64,000 bases of DNA from Vicinamibacterales bacterium (lineage in GTDB: Bacteria > Acidobacteriota > Vicinamibacteria > Vicinamibacterales > UBA2999): positions 55,506 through 119,505 of the forward strand of contig JAWKHS010000021.1 of the NCBI GenBank assembly GCA_041394705.1, given 5' to 3'. Position 1 is the stretch's first letter. Each line of letters begins with the position of its first letter. Both the position numbers and the translations under genes were made by a program. Under the pieces are notes generated by a model that saw nothing but the letters and a program-made list of their open reading frames with translations, did not search any database and was not told the origin of the DNA. This document shows, piece by piece, positions 8,786 to 17,116 of this stretch.

Positions 8786-9805
8786 ATGCTGCGACTGGAC
8801 ACGTTCGAGCGCTATCCGCTGACGTTCGGGCCGACGCCCATCGAGTTCCTGCCGCGGATGACCGCGGCGCTCGGCGGCGCGGTCCGCATCTGGGCGAAGC
8901 GCGACGACTGCAACTCGGGCCTCGCCCTGGGTGGCAACAAGCTCCGCAAGCTGGAGTACATCGTGCCGGACGCCATCGCCAAGGGCGCCGACACGCTGGT
9001 GTCGATCGGGGGCGTGCAGTCGAACCACACGCGCCTGGTGGCGGCCACGGCCGCCAAGATCGGCATGAAGTGCGTCGTCGTCCAGGAGAGCTGGGTTCCG
9101 CACGAGGACGCCGTCTACGACCGCGTCGGCAACATCCTGCTCACGCGACTGATGGGCGCCGACAGCCGCATCTTGCCGGATGGCTTCGACATCGGCATCC
9201 GCAAGAGCTGGGAGGAGGCCATCGAGTCGGTCCGCGCGGCCGGCGGCCGGCCGTACGGCATCCCGGCGGGCGCCTCGGTGCACGAGTACGGCGGCCTCGG
9301 CTACGTGGGCTTCGCCGAAGAGGTGCGCGCGCAGGAAGCGACGCTGGGCGTGCGCTTCGACTACGTCGTCGTGTGCGTGGTCACGGGCTCGACGCAGGCG
9401 GGCATGATCGTGGGCTTCGCGGCCGACGACCGGGCGAGCCGCGTCATCGGCATCGACGCCTCGGGCACGCCGACCCAGACGCGGGAGCAGGTGCGCCAGA
9501 TCGTCGACCGCACGGCGGCGCTCGTCGAGCTCGGCCGGCCGGTGCGCGACGACGAGATCGTCATCCTCGAGGACTACGCCTACCCCGCCTACGGCGTTCC
9601 CAGCGCCGAGACCAGCGACGCGATCCGCTTCGCGGCCCGCACCGAAGCCATGATCACCGACCCGGTGTACGAAGGGAAATCGATGCAGGGCCTGATGGAC
9701 CTGGTGAAGAAAGGGTTCTTCCCGGCCGGCTCGAATGTCCTGTACGCGCACCTGGGCGGTGCGCCGGCGCTCAACGGCTACAGCTACGTCTACAGGAACG
9801 GCTAG
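8786..9805 (+). CDS. acdS: 1-aminocyclopropane-1-carboxylate deaminase
   Basis: This PLP enzyme opens the cyclopropane ring of ACC, the ethylene precursor, to give 2-oxobutyrate and ammonia. The 339 residues match the usual length (338), and conservation is visible throughout: RYPLTFGPTPIEFLPR, KRDDCNSGLALGGNKLRKLEY with the PLP lysine, VSIGGVQSNHTR with the serine and asparagine of the substrate site, VVTGSTQAGM for phosphate binding, and TDPVYEGKSMQG with the Tyr-Glu pair. That Glu separates ACC deaminases from D-cysteine desulfhydrases, which usually have Ser or Thr there, so the specific call is favoured. The ATG at 8786 follows GGAGGGTGAGG. No AcdR-type regulator is adjacent; the divergent neighbour is an unrelated NTF2-like protein. 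Confidence 0.92.
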   Translation: MLRLDTFERYPLTFGPTPIEFLPRMTAALGGAVRIWAKRDDCNSGLALGGNKLRKLEYIVPDAIAKGADTLVSIGGVQSNHTRLVAATAAKIGMKCVVVQESWVPHEDAVYDRVGNILLTRLMGADSRILPDGFDIGIRKSWEEAIESVRAAGGRPYGIPAGASVHEYGGLGYVGFAEEVRAQEATLGVRFDYVVVCVVTGSTQAGMIVGFAADDRASRVIGIDASGTPTQTREQVRQIVDRTAALVELGRPVRDDEIVILEDYAYPAYGVPSAETSDAIRFAARTEAMITDPVYEGKSMQGLMDLVKKGFFPAGSNVLYAHLGGAPALNGYSYVYRNG

Positions 9806-10479
9806 GCCGGGCGGGGGCCCCCGCCCATCGCCGGCATGGGCGGTCGCCGCCACGCGATGCCGAGGCCGACGGTCCACGCGGCGAAGGCGGCGAGCTGCAG
9901 CAGCGCCAGGACGGCGGTCTGGTAGACGGCGAGCGTCAGGACGCCGGCGGCGCCGCCGACCAGCCCCGCGAGGCGCACCCACAGCGGAAGCGTGGAACGC
10001 CACGACAGCCAGGCGAGCATCACCTGGCCGACACCCCACGCGAACAGCCCGGGGTCGGTCAGGAAGAAGCTCAGATCGGACCAGAACCGCACCTGATGGG
10101 CCGCCGCGGCGTCATCCGGCGCCGGACCGGCGGAGACCAGGGCCAGCATCGCGCCCGTCCGCATGAACAGCGCGAACGTCAGCAGGAGCACCCCGCCGCT
10201 CACCAGCCCCTGCCCCGCGGACGCCAATGGACGGCTGGCGCCCTCGAGCCACGTGCCCAGCGCGGCCGCGAACACCACGGCGCTCGCCGACCAGGCGAGG
10301 GCGAGACTGGCGAAGACCCCGTACATCGCCTGGTGCGCGGCGATGTCCTCCAGCAGCGCGGCCGGGCTCGCCGGCGGCGGCTGCACGCTGCCCGCGAGGA
10401 GCGCGAGGGAGAGGGCGCCGGTCAGGAAGGCCATCGGCGCGAGCGCGCGATGACGGTCTCTCTCGGATGCGGGTCGCAT
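9802..10479 (-). CDS. Polytopic membrane protein of unknown function
   Basis: No family is recognised. The 225-residue protein has about seven hydrophobic segments, beginning with LAPMAFLTGALSLALLAGSV, and an acidic-histidine loop (LLEDIAAHQAMYGVF) early on. The C-terminus is a short Pro/Arg-rich tail. An upstream ATG at 10494 is possible, but the ATG at 10479 is preceded by AGAGGG at a proper distance and is preferred. The stop overlaps the end of the convergent acdS gene by four bases (9802-9805). A general integral membrane role is all that can be said. Confidence 0.6.
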   Translation of the reverse strand: MRPASERDRHRALAPMAFLTGALSLALLAGSVQPPPASPAALLEDIAAHQAMYGVFASLALAWSASAVVFAAALGTWLEGASRPLASAGQGLVSGGVLLLTFALFMRTGAMLALVSAGPAPDDAAAAHQVRFWSDLSFFLTDPGLFAWGVGQVMLAWLSWRSTLPLWVRLAGLVGGAAGVLTLAVYQTAVLALLQLAAFAAWTVGLGIAWRRPPMPAMGGGPRPA

Positions 10480-10527
10480 GGGATGCCCTCTCATGGTGGA
10501 ATGTCCGACCGTCGCGGCAGTGTTCGA

Positions 10528-11229
10528 TCAGTCACGCGGGAGGCGGGCCACCGGCGCGCCGACGTACACGGCGTCGGCGTCCAGGCGCGCGTGCTTGGGC
10601 ACGACGCTCAAGGCGCCGATGTGGCAGCCCTCGCCGGCCGTGACGTCGATGCCGACGACGGATCCCACGCCCACGGTCACGCCGCGGCCGAGCGCGACCG
10701 TCCCCGTCCTGAGCATGCCGTGCTCCACCGTGTGCCCGGACATGTGGACGCCGCCCCCGATCACGACGCCGTCACCCAGCGTCAGCATGTTGTGGTCGGA
10801 GATCGTCAGGCTGTTGATGTACACGCCGCGCCCCACCGTGGCGCCGTTCCAGCGGAAGTACCAGACCCACAGGAGCGTGGACCGGAAGAACGTCCCCACG
10901 AACACGCGGACCACGTGGGTGGACATCATGTAGCGCGACCAGCGCAGGACCGGCCACGGGCACTCGCGGATCGACCACTCCCCCGGAGGGGGCGTGCGCC
11001 ACCCGAGCAGGCGGCTGCCCCAGGCCGACAGGGCGGCCAGCGCCACCGCGAACACGGCGTAGGCCGGCACGAGCGACATCGCGAGCACCGACGGGCGGAG
11101 CAGGGGACGCGTGGCCGGCAGCAGGGTGAGCACCCACTCCCACGCGACGAACGCCGGGAGGACGGCCAGACCGAACGTGAGCGTCTCCACCACGAAGAAC
11201 GAGGCGACGGTCCACGCCACGCGTGCCAT
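10528..11229 (-). CDS. Membrane-anchored hexapeptide-repeat (left-handed beta-helix) acyltransferase-like protein
   Basis: The first 95 residues hold two hydrophobic segments (FFVVETLTFGLAVLPAFVAW and SVLAMSLVPAYAVFAVALAA). The C-terminal half, from about residue 125, is a left-handed beta-helix made of hexapeptide steps: ATVGRGVYINSLTISD, LTLGDGVVIGGGVHMSG, VALGRGVTVGVGSVVGID and CHIGALSVVPKH. Such domains act as trimeric acetyl- or acyltransferases; the combination with membrane helices is like the Pls/NRPS-tail type proteins. The donor and acceptor are unknown. The ATG at 11229 is used instead of a GTG at 11244. It is divergent from the alpha/beta hydrolase gene with 40 bases between. Confidence 0.7.
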   Translation of the reverse strand: MARVAWTVASFFVVETLTFGLAVLPAFVAWEWVLTLLPATRPLLRPSVLAMSLVPAYAVFAVALAALSAWGSRLLGWRTPPPGEWSIRECPWPVLRWSRYMMSTHVVRVFVGTFFRSTLLWVWYFRWNGATVGRGVYINSLTISDHNMLTLGDGVVIGGGVHMSGHTVEHGMLRTGTVALGRGVTVGVGSVVGIDVTAGEGCHIGALSVVPKHARLDADAVYVGAPVARLPRD

Positions 11230-11269
11230 CCGGGCGGCGCCCACGCAGGCAGGCTACCATGTCGGTGAG

Positions 11270-12001
11270 ATGCCGGATCCGCTGGTGCTCGTGCCGGGAC
11301 TGGATGGGACGGGCCTGCTGTTCTACCGTCAGGTGCCGCTCCTCGAACGGCGCTACGCGGTGACGACGCACCGGCTCCGCGACTCGGCGCGCATCCTGCC
11401 CGAACTGGTGGACGAACTGGACGCGGCGGTCCGCGGGGCCGGCGGCGGAGGGCCCGTCACCCTCGTGGGCGAGTCGTTCGGCGGCGCCCTGACGCTCAGT
11501 TATGCGCTGGCGCATCCGGAGAGGGTCGCCCGCCTCGTGGTCCTGAACTCGTTTCCCTACTTCGCGCCGCAGGCGCGGCTCCGGCTGGGGTATCACCTGC
11601 TGCGGGCCACGCCGTGGGGCGTGATGCCGGTGGTGCGGCAGCTCACGGCGTGGCGGATGCACTCGCCGCACACGGGCAGCGACGAACTCCGCCGCTTCCA
11701 CCAGCTGATGCGGGCGACGACGCGCGAGGGCTACCTGTCGCGCCTCAAGATGCTGCGCGACTACGACGTCCGGACGCGGCTGCCCGAGATCGCGGCGCCC
11801 GTGCTCTACCTGGCCGCCGATCGCGACAATCTCGTCCCGGCCGTGGAGCAGGCCACGCTGATGGCGTCGCTCACGCCGGCGTCCACGATGCGGGTGCTCG
11901 CCGGCCACGGCCACATCTGCCTCATCGCGCCCGATCTCGACCTGGGCGAAATCCTGGACGAGTGGATGGCGGGCGCCGCTGGCGGCGGGATTCGCCACTG
12001 A
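11270..12001 (+). CDS. Alpha/beta-fold hydrolase
   Basis: This 243-residue cytoplasmic hydrolase has a complete triad. LVLVPGLDGTGLLFYRQ forms the oxyanion-hole region, VTLVGESFGGALTLSYA the nucleophile elbow (Ser near residue 70), AAPVLYLAADRDNLVPAVEQ the Asp strand, and VLAGHGHICLIAPD the catalytic His. The cap domain between residues 100 and 165 is short and Arg-rich. Members act on esters, lactones or thioesters; no substrate can be named. It is the only plus-strand gene between two minus-strand groups. The ATG at 11270 is the first after the divergent hexapeptide gene. Confidence 0.82.
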   Translation: MPDPLVLVPGLDGTGLLFYRQVPLLERRYAVTTHRLRDSARILPELVDELDAAVRGAGGGGPVTLVGESFGGALTLSYALAHPERVARLVVLNSFPYFAPQARLRLGYHLLRATPWGVMPVVRQLTAWRMHSPHTGSDELRRFHQLMRATTREGYLSRLKMLRDYDVRTRLPEIAAPVLYLAADRDNLVPAVEQATLMASLTPASTMRVLAGHGHICLIAPDLDLGEILDEWMAGAAGGGIRH

Positions 12002-12039
12002 GGCAGCCCCCGATGACCGGCGCCACGCCGCCGGCATGA

Positions 12040-12393
12040 TCAGCTCGCGGGCGGCCGTGGATGACGCGGCTCGTAGACGCCCAGCCGGCTGCCGCTCGGC
12101 AGCGTGAGGTGCGTGAGGACGCCCCACCGCAGCACCTGCGGCTCGGTGCACGCCACGCCGCGCGCCGCCATGTCCGCCACGAACCCGCCGACGTCGTCCA
12201 CCATCAGGTAGAACTCGTGGCCGCCGTCGCCGTCGGCGGGATGCACCGCCACTTCGGCGGGGGGCAGGGCGAAGATGAGCCAGCCGTGGCCGGCGTCCAC
12301 GTGCGGGAAGCCGGCGACGTCCCGCAGGAACGTGCGGTCGGCGTCGGGGTCCGTGCTGTAGATGACGACGTGCGCTCCGGTGATGGTGGGCAT
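12040..12393 (-). CDS. VOC-family (glyoxalase/bleomycin resistance fold) protein
   Basis: This 117-residue single-domain VOC protein shows two beta-alpha-beta-beta-beta units: GAHVVIYSTDPDADRTFLRD with the first H, WLIFALPPAEVAVHPAD, then HEFYLMVDDVGGFVADMAARG and GVLTHLTLPSGSRLGVYEP. The pattern of metal-ligand positions (H in the first strand, E in the last strand VYE) is consistent with a metal-dependent lyase or dioxygenase, but binding-only members are common. The ATG at 12393 follows GAGGAG. It is 41 bases downstream of the toroid protein gene on the same strand and may be cotranscribed with it. Confidence 0.8.
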   Translation of the reverse strand: MPTITGAHVVIYSTDPDADRTFLRDVAGFPHVDAGHGWLIFALPPAEVAVHPADGDGGHEFYLMVDDVGGFVADMAARGVACTEPQVLRWGVLTHLTLPSGSRLGVYEPRHPRPPAS

Positions 12394-12434
12394 GGGCTCC
12401 TCGCAAAGCGGTCGCGGCGCGTGACTGGCAGGTG

Positions 12435-13355
12435 TCAGGCGTGCGCCCAGTCGAGGACGCGCAGGGCCTGAAAGGTGATCCACCGGCTGGCCGTCCCGCG
12501 CGCCCCTTCCACGGCGAGCCCCACGGGGTCCTCGTGGACGACGCCGCGCGGCCACCGGCCGTTCTGGTGGCGGCGCCGGACGACGAGCGCGACGGCCTCG
12601 GCCATCCGCGGCTCCGGCGCGACGCCCGCCCGCCGCAGGTAGTCCAGGCCGCGCAGCACGTCGTAGTGCCAGGCGGTTGGCCAGGCGAAGCGCGTCCACG
12701 CGCGGTCCACGACGGCTCCGGTGGAGCGCCGCCGGAACAGCCCGCGCTCCAGGAGATACTCGTGAGCCCGCGCCCGCGCCGCCGCGATCGGCGCCGACGG
12801 CCCGCACGCCTCCTCGTAGGCGAGCAGGCCCTCCAGCACGCAGATCGTGGAGTGGAACGACGAGCGGACCGACCCGCGCTCGGCCTCGCAGTTCCAGCCG
12901 CCGTCGGCCAGCTGCTCGCCCAGGAGGCGGTCCTTCAGGCGCGCGCTGGGCCGTCCGAAGGAGGCACCCACGGCCAGCACGCGGCCGTTGATGCAGGGCT
13001 CCACCTCGCCCTCGAAGAACGGGAGATCGCCGAACTCCGGCCCCCATGTGAACCCGCGGTCGAGCCGCGCCAGCGCGGCCGCGGCCGCCGGGCCCGTGGG
13101 GTCGAGACCGAAGTCCTTCAGCAGCACCATCGCGTTGAGGGTCGTCTGCCAGACCGGGACCGACTCGTGCGCCCACGCGCCGTCGTCACGCTGCCGGGCC
13201 AGGAGCGTCGCCCCCCAGCCCTCGGCGGCCACGCGCGCACGGTCCGCGGCCACGTCCGCGGCGGAGTCGCCGGCCAGGTCGCGGCGCACCTGCCACCGGA
13301 GCGCGGGATCGGCGTCGAGCAGCCAGAGCAGGACGGCGCGGGAGACGGTGGACAT
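12435..13355 (-). CDS. Squalene-cyclase-like alpha/alpha-toroid protein
   Basis: This 306-residue protein looks like a single (alpha/alpha)6 barrel of the terpenoid cyclase / prenyltransferase type. Repeats built around QW-like turns are visible: GATLLARQRDDGAWAHE, LGEQLADGGWNCEAERG, RRHQNGRWPRGVVHED and FQALRVLDW. The catalytic DxDD of squalene-hopene cyclases and the Zn ligands of prenyltransferases are not seen. It is half the length of a cyclase (about 630), so a non-catalytic or different enzymatic role is likely. The ATG at 13355 (MSTVSRAVLLWLLDAD) is chosen because the family-like sequence begins there; further in-frame starts lie upstream. It may be cotranscribed with the VOC gene. 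Confidence 0.7.
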   Translation of the reverse strand: MSTVSRAVLLWLLDADPALRWQVRRDLAGDSAADVAADRARVAAEGWGATLLARQRDDGAWAHESVPVWQTTLNAMVLLKDFGLDPTGPAAAAALARLDRGFTWGPEFGDLPFFEGEVEPCINGRVLAVGASFGRPSARLKDRLLGEQLADGGWNCEAERGSVRSSFHSTICVLEGLLAYEEACGPSAPIAAARARAHEYLLERGLFRRRSTGAVVDRAWTRFAWPTAWHYDVLRGLDYLRRAGVAPEPRMAEAVALVVRRRHQNGRWPRGVVHEDPVGLAVEGARGTASRWITFQALRVLDWAHA

Positions 13356-13492
13356 GGCGGCATGCGACGTGCCCGGCGCGGGCGCCGGGATCGACGTGCC
13401 GCCCATTGTGTGCCAGTGCGGGGTCGCGGCGCCGGTCCCGACGGAGAATCTCCTTCGCAATCGGGCGCGCGCGGTCGTACCCTGTGGGACCG

Positions 13493-15769
13493 ATGACTTC
13501 GATGCTCCGACCGCTGTTCCGCACGTCGTGGATGTTCACGTTGGTTCTCGGCGCGCTCGTGTCCGTGACGTGCCTGTCGCTCCTGCCCAGAGCCCGCGAG
13601 GCCGAGGGCGAGGAGGCCGATCGCGATCGGCCGGAACGCGTCAGCATCGCCCGCCTCCTCGCGCAGCTCACGCCCGTGGAGCGACATCCGCGCGGCATGT
13701 TCTTCCCGAGGACGCGCGGCACGCTGCCATGGCAGCCGCTCGGTCCGAAGCCCATCACCAACGAGTACTGGTCCGGCGGCGCGAACGCCTCCGGACGCGT
13801 GTCCGCGATCGCCGTGGACCCCAGCGACGCCAACACGGCGTATGCCGCCGCGGCGGGCGGGGGCGTGTGGAAGACGACCGACGGCGGGCAGAACTGGACG
13901 CCGCTCACCGATCAGCTGTCGTCCCTGGCCTCCGGCGCGCTGGCGCTCGATCCGGCGGCGCCCTCCACGATCCTCTACGGCACCGGCGAGCAGCACTACT
14001 CGGCCGACAGCCTCTACGGCGACGGCCTGTTCCGGTCGTTCGACGGCGGCGCGAGCTGGGCGAAGATCGGCCTCAAGGCCGACGTCGGCAACTACATCGC
14101 GCGGGTGGGCCTGTCGCCGGGCACGCTGCACGTCTGCAGCGACCGGGGCTACGTCCGGTCCGTGAACGACGGCGCGACCTGGGCGGTGTTCACGCCGGGC
14201 GGCGTGGCCTGGTGCAACGACCTGGTCCGCTCCGCGCAGTCGCCGCTGGTGCTCTTCGCCGGCTTCTACGGGAGCGGCGTCTACAAGTCCATCGATGACG
14301 GCGCCACCTGGTCGCAGCTCGGCGGCGGCCTGCCGACCAGCGGATTCCAGCGCGTCAACCTCGCCATCGCCGACAGCAACGCCAGCGTCGTCTACGCCAG
14401 CTTCATCGCGGCGTCCGGATCGCTGGCCGGCATGTACAAGACCACCAACGGCGGCGCGACGTGGACGCGCCTCACGGCGACGCCGAACTACGTCTGCACG
14501 CAGGGCTGGTACGACAACGGCATGGCCGTGTCGCCGTCCAATCCCGACGTGGTCTACGCGGGCGGTGTCTTCTCGTACTGCAGCGGCGGCATCGCCCGGA
14601 CCACCAACGGCGGCACGTCGTGGACCTACGTCACCGTCGGGACCAACGGCAGCCAGGTGCACCCGGATCAGCACCACTTCACCTTCGGACCGGACGGCAC
14701 GCTCTGGGTGGGCGCGGACGGCGGCGTGTGGAAGACGGCGACGGCCGGCGCGAGCTGGGTGAACCTGAATCAGGGCCTCGACACGGCGCTCTTCTACACG
14801 GTGGGCGTGCACACGACGGACGGCAACTTCCTGGTGGCGGGCACGCAGGACAACGGCTCGGTGCAGTACCAGGGCGCGCAGGCGTGGCCGCAGGTGATCG
14901 GCGGAGACGGCGGCCCGGTGGCCGTGGAGTGGAGCAACCCGAGCCGGTACTTCACCACCTACGTGCGGATGTCGCCCCTCTATCGATGGCTGCGCCCCCT
15001 CGTCTCCCAGGGCACCGTCACCGGTCCCTGGTCGAGCGACAGGGCCAGCTGGGCGAACGGACCGCTCGTGGTGGATCCGACTCTGGCCACCACGCTCCTG
15101 GCCGGGACGCATCGCGTGTGGCAGACCACCAACAGCGGCACGAACTGGACCGCCATCAGCGGGGATCTCACGAGCGGCGGCCACCTGCGGGCCCTGGCCA
15201 TCGCGCCGCAGGACTCGAACGTCATCTACAGCGGCAGCAGCGACGGCCTCGTCTTCGCCACCTTCAATCGCGGCGCGACCTGGCTGCCGAGAAGCACCGG
15301 GCTGCCCGCGTTCCAGATCATCTCCGACATCGTCCCGAGCCCCACGGATCCCCAGACCGCCTACCTCTCGGTGGACCGCTCGTCCGGCGGCCGCCTGTAC
15401 CGGACGACCGACGGCGGCCAGACCTGGATCGACAGGACCGGGACGCTGCCCGCCGGCGTGCGCGGCATGTCGCTGGCCATCGACTTCGCCGGCGCCACCT
15501 GGTTCCTCGGCACCGACTACGGCGTCTACGCCAGCCGGGACGAGGGCGAGACGTGGGTACAGGAGTCGGTGAACCTGCCGAGCGTGGCGGTGTACGACCT
15601 GCAGATCGACACGGCGAATGGGCTCGTCGTGGCGGCGACGCACGGGCGCGGCATGTGGCGGGCGCCGCTCGCCGGGGGCGGCTCGCTCACGCCGCCGCCC
15701 CTGACGCCGGCATCCCGCGACACCCAGGGCGGCCGTCGGTATCGCATGCCCAGACAGCCGATTCCGTAG
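13493..15769 (+). CDS. Exported Asp-box (BNR/VPS10-like) beta-propeller protein
   Basis: This 758-residue protein has an N-terminal hydrophobic segment (SWMFTLVLGALVSVTCLSLL) that could be a signal anchor, then a large propeller region. Eleven Asp-box motifs of the form (S/T)x(D/N)xGxxW are readable, among them TTDGGQNW, SFDGGASW, SVNDGATW, SIDDGATW, TTNGGATW, TTNGGTSW, TTNSGTNW, TTDGGQTW and SRDEGETW. Such repeats are seen in sialidase-like, sortilin-like and photosystem-assembly propellers, and large exported versions are common in Acidobacteriota. No catalytic residues of sialidases are evident, so an adhesive or binding role is possible. The ATG at 13493 opens the only continuous frame. 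Confidence 0.8.
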   Translation: MTSMLRPLFRTSWMFTLVLGALVSVTCLSLLPRAREAEGEEADRDRPERVSIARLLAQLTPVERHPRGMFFPRTRGTLPWQPLGPKPITNEYWSGGANASGRVSAIAVDPSDANTAYAAAAGGGVWKTTDGGQNWTPLTDQLSSLASGALALDPAAPSTILYGTGEQHYSADSLYGDGLFRSFDGGASWAKIGLKADVGNYIARVGLSPGTLHVCSDRGYVRSVNDGATWAVFTPGGVAWCNDLVRSAQSPLVLFAGFYGSGVYKSIDDGATWSQLGGGLPTSGFQRVNLAIADSNASVVYASFIAASGSLAGMYKTTNGGATWTRLTATPNYVCTQGWYDNGMAVSPSNPDVVYAGGVFSYCSGGIARTTNGGTSWTYVTVGTNGSQVHPDQHHFTFGPDGTLWVGADGGVWKTATAGASWVNLNQGLDTALFYTVGVHTTDGNFLVAGTQDNGSVQYQGAQAWPQVIGGDGGPVAVEWSNPSRYFTTYVRMSPLYRWLRPLVSQGTVTGPWSSDRASWANGPLVVDPTLATTLLAGTHRVWQTTNSGTNWTAISGDLTSGGHLRALAIAPQDSNVIYSGSSDGLVFATFNRGATWLPRSTGLPAFQIISDIVPSPTDPQTAYLSVDRSSGGRLYRTTDGGQTWIDRTGTLPAGVRGMSLAIDFAGATWFLGTDYGVYASRDEGETWVQESVNLPSVAVYDLQIDTANGLVVAATHGRGMWRAPLAGGGSLTPPPLTPASRDTQGGRRYRMPRQPIP

Positions 15770-15800
15770 CGACGGGGCGCGGTCGGGCCGCGCGCCAGCC

Positions 15801-16232
15801 TCAGCCCGGCAGGAGCGCGAACAGGCGGTAGACGAGCAGCCCCGTCACGACGGCGAACACCAGGAACAGCACGCCCACGGCCTGCAGCACGGTGCCCTGG
15901 GTCCTGGCGGCGCGCCCTTCCACGACTCGCGTGCCGGCGAGCGCGGCCGTGCCGGGCGGCGGGAAGCGCTCGGCCGCCTTCGTCCTGGTCCCGAGACGGA
16001 AGGCATACACCCCGAAGGCCCCGAGACCGAGCACCAGCGCACCCTGGAGGAGTTGGAGCGCCAGGCGCAGCGACTGCGCGGCCTCGTCGGCCGGTTTGAA
16101 GCGCAGCGCGTCGAGCCAGCGGCGGAGCGCGGCCAGGCCGGCCATCCCCGCGGCCACGAACACGCCGACGGCCAGGAGGATGCGCCGATTGCCGCCGGAA
16201 TCGGAGGGAGGGACACCGGGCATGGGGGTCAC
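15801..16232 (-). CDS. Small membrane protein, unknown function
   Basis: This 143-residue protein has three hydrophobic segments: ILLAVGVFVAAGMAGLAAL near residue 17, LLQGALVLGLGAFGVYAF near 60, and VLQAVGVLFLVFAVVTGLLVY at the C-terminus. A basic loop with a Pro/Gly-rich turn (TKAAERFPPPGTAALAG) lies between the second and third. No domain is recognised. An alternative start is the ATG four codons in. It is convergent with the propeller gene, separated by 31 bases. Confidence 0.6.
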   Translation of the reverse strand: MTPMPGVPPSDSGGNRRILLAVGVFVAAGMAGLAALRRWLDALRFKPADEAAQSLRLALQLLQGALVLGLGAFGVYAFRLGTRTKAAERFPPPGTAALAGTRVVEGRAARTQGTVLQAVGVLFLVFAVVTGLLVYRLFALLPG

Positions 16233-16332
16233 CGCTCAGGACGCGGAACCGGAGGTGGAGGTGGAGGCAGAGGCATGCGCCACGAGTCCCATCGGCTGAA
16301 CACTGGCGCGGCCGGAGCCGCGGGCGGTCCGA

Positions 16333-16773
16333 TTATCGATCGGGGTGCTTCAGGAACTCCGCCGCCACCGTCGCCGCTTCCGGGAAGCTCAGGGCCACCC
16401 CGGGCACGTGCGACTGAATCATGTAGTCCAGGATGGCCATCTCGCCCACGCCGTTCGCCTTCCGGAGCGACACCAGCGTCCCGACGGCCTGGCGGTAGGT
16501 GTCCGGCGAGGGTGTGAGTCCGTAGAGCGGCATCGCCTGGTCCAGGCGCGCCTTGATCTCGCGCTCCGGGAAGCCGCCGTCGAAGGTCGCCGCGGCCTGC
16601 TGCAGCGGCGTGGCGGGGGCCGGCGACACGGTGGCCGGCGACCCGGCCGGCTCCGAACGCCTGCAGGCCACCGAGGGGCCGGCCAGGGCCGCTGTCGTCG
16701 CGGCCAGGGCCAGACACGTGAAGAACCATCGGACTGGACGCACGATGCGTCGCTCGGAACCACTGTCGGCCAC
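16333..16773 (-). CDS. Exported hypothetical protein, possible lipoprotein
   Basis: This unrecognised protein of 146 residues has an export signal (VRPVRWFFTCLALAATTAALAG) ending near PSVAC, which is a weak lipobox. The mature part has a Pro/Ala linker and then a helical region (FPEREIKARLDQAMPLYG, DTYRQAVGTLVSLRKANGVG, EMAILDYMIQS). The GTG at 16773 is preferred because GGAAGAGG sits five bases before it; an upstream GTG at 16806 overlaps the preceding gene, and another GTG at 16743 is possible. It may belong to a three-gene minus-strand group with the two small genes behind it. Confidence 0.55.
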   Translation of the reverse strand: MADSGSERRIVRPVRWFFTCLALAATTAALAGPSVACRRSEPAGSPATVSPAPATPLQQAAATFDGGFPEREIKARLDQAMPLYGLTPSPDTYRQAVGTLVSLRKANGVGEMAILDYMIQSHVPGVALSFPEAATVAAEFLKHPDR

Positions 16774-16792
16774 CGGCACCTCTTCCGCCACT

Positions 16793-16999
16793 CTATCCGG
16801 TGCCACCGCCGTCCGTCAGCCCCTCTTCCACGACGGTCCCCGCCGCCAGCATGCGCCGTGCGTGCTCGTAGACGCCGGCGACCGGGTGTGTCGCCAGCAG
16901 CGCGGCCGCGTCCTCGAGCGAACACCGGCGCCGCTCCCGCCACCGCATCTCCCGCCAACGCGCCAGCTCCTGGTGCACGGCCATCACGCCGACAATCAC
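16793..16999 (-). CDS. Small hypothetical protein with uncertain N-terminus
   Basis: Protein-like sequence in this frame extends upstream of the first usable start: DRFPWPFAGESVGTYTYLKG and TTRLTVIVGVMAVHQE can be read up to about 17077. An ATG at 17078 would join it only if one base were missing, so the gene may be frame-broken. The readable C-terminal part is an Arg-rich helix (LARWREMRWRERRR) followed by DAAALLATHPVAGVYEHARRM. No family is recognised. It ends inside the start region of the exported protein gene downstream. Confidence 0.35.
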   Translation of the reverse strand: MIVGVMAVHQELARWREMRWRERRRCSLEDAAALLATHPVAGVYEHARRMLAAGTVVEEGLTDGGGTG

Positions 17000-17116
17000 G
17001 GTGAGCCGGGTCGTCCCTTTCAGGTAGGTGTAGGTGCCGACGGACTCGCCCGCGAACGGCCAGGGGAATCGGTCATGGCCCGTCGGTGCCGGCGTCGCTC
17101 GTCCGGAGCCCTCCCC

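Noticed and set aside
9070..11268. Long plus-strand frame crossing acdS and two minus-strand genes
   Set aside because: It runs through three independently supported genes in the wrong frame and has low-complexity Arg/Gly composition.
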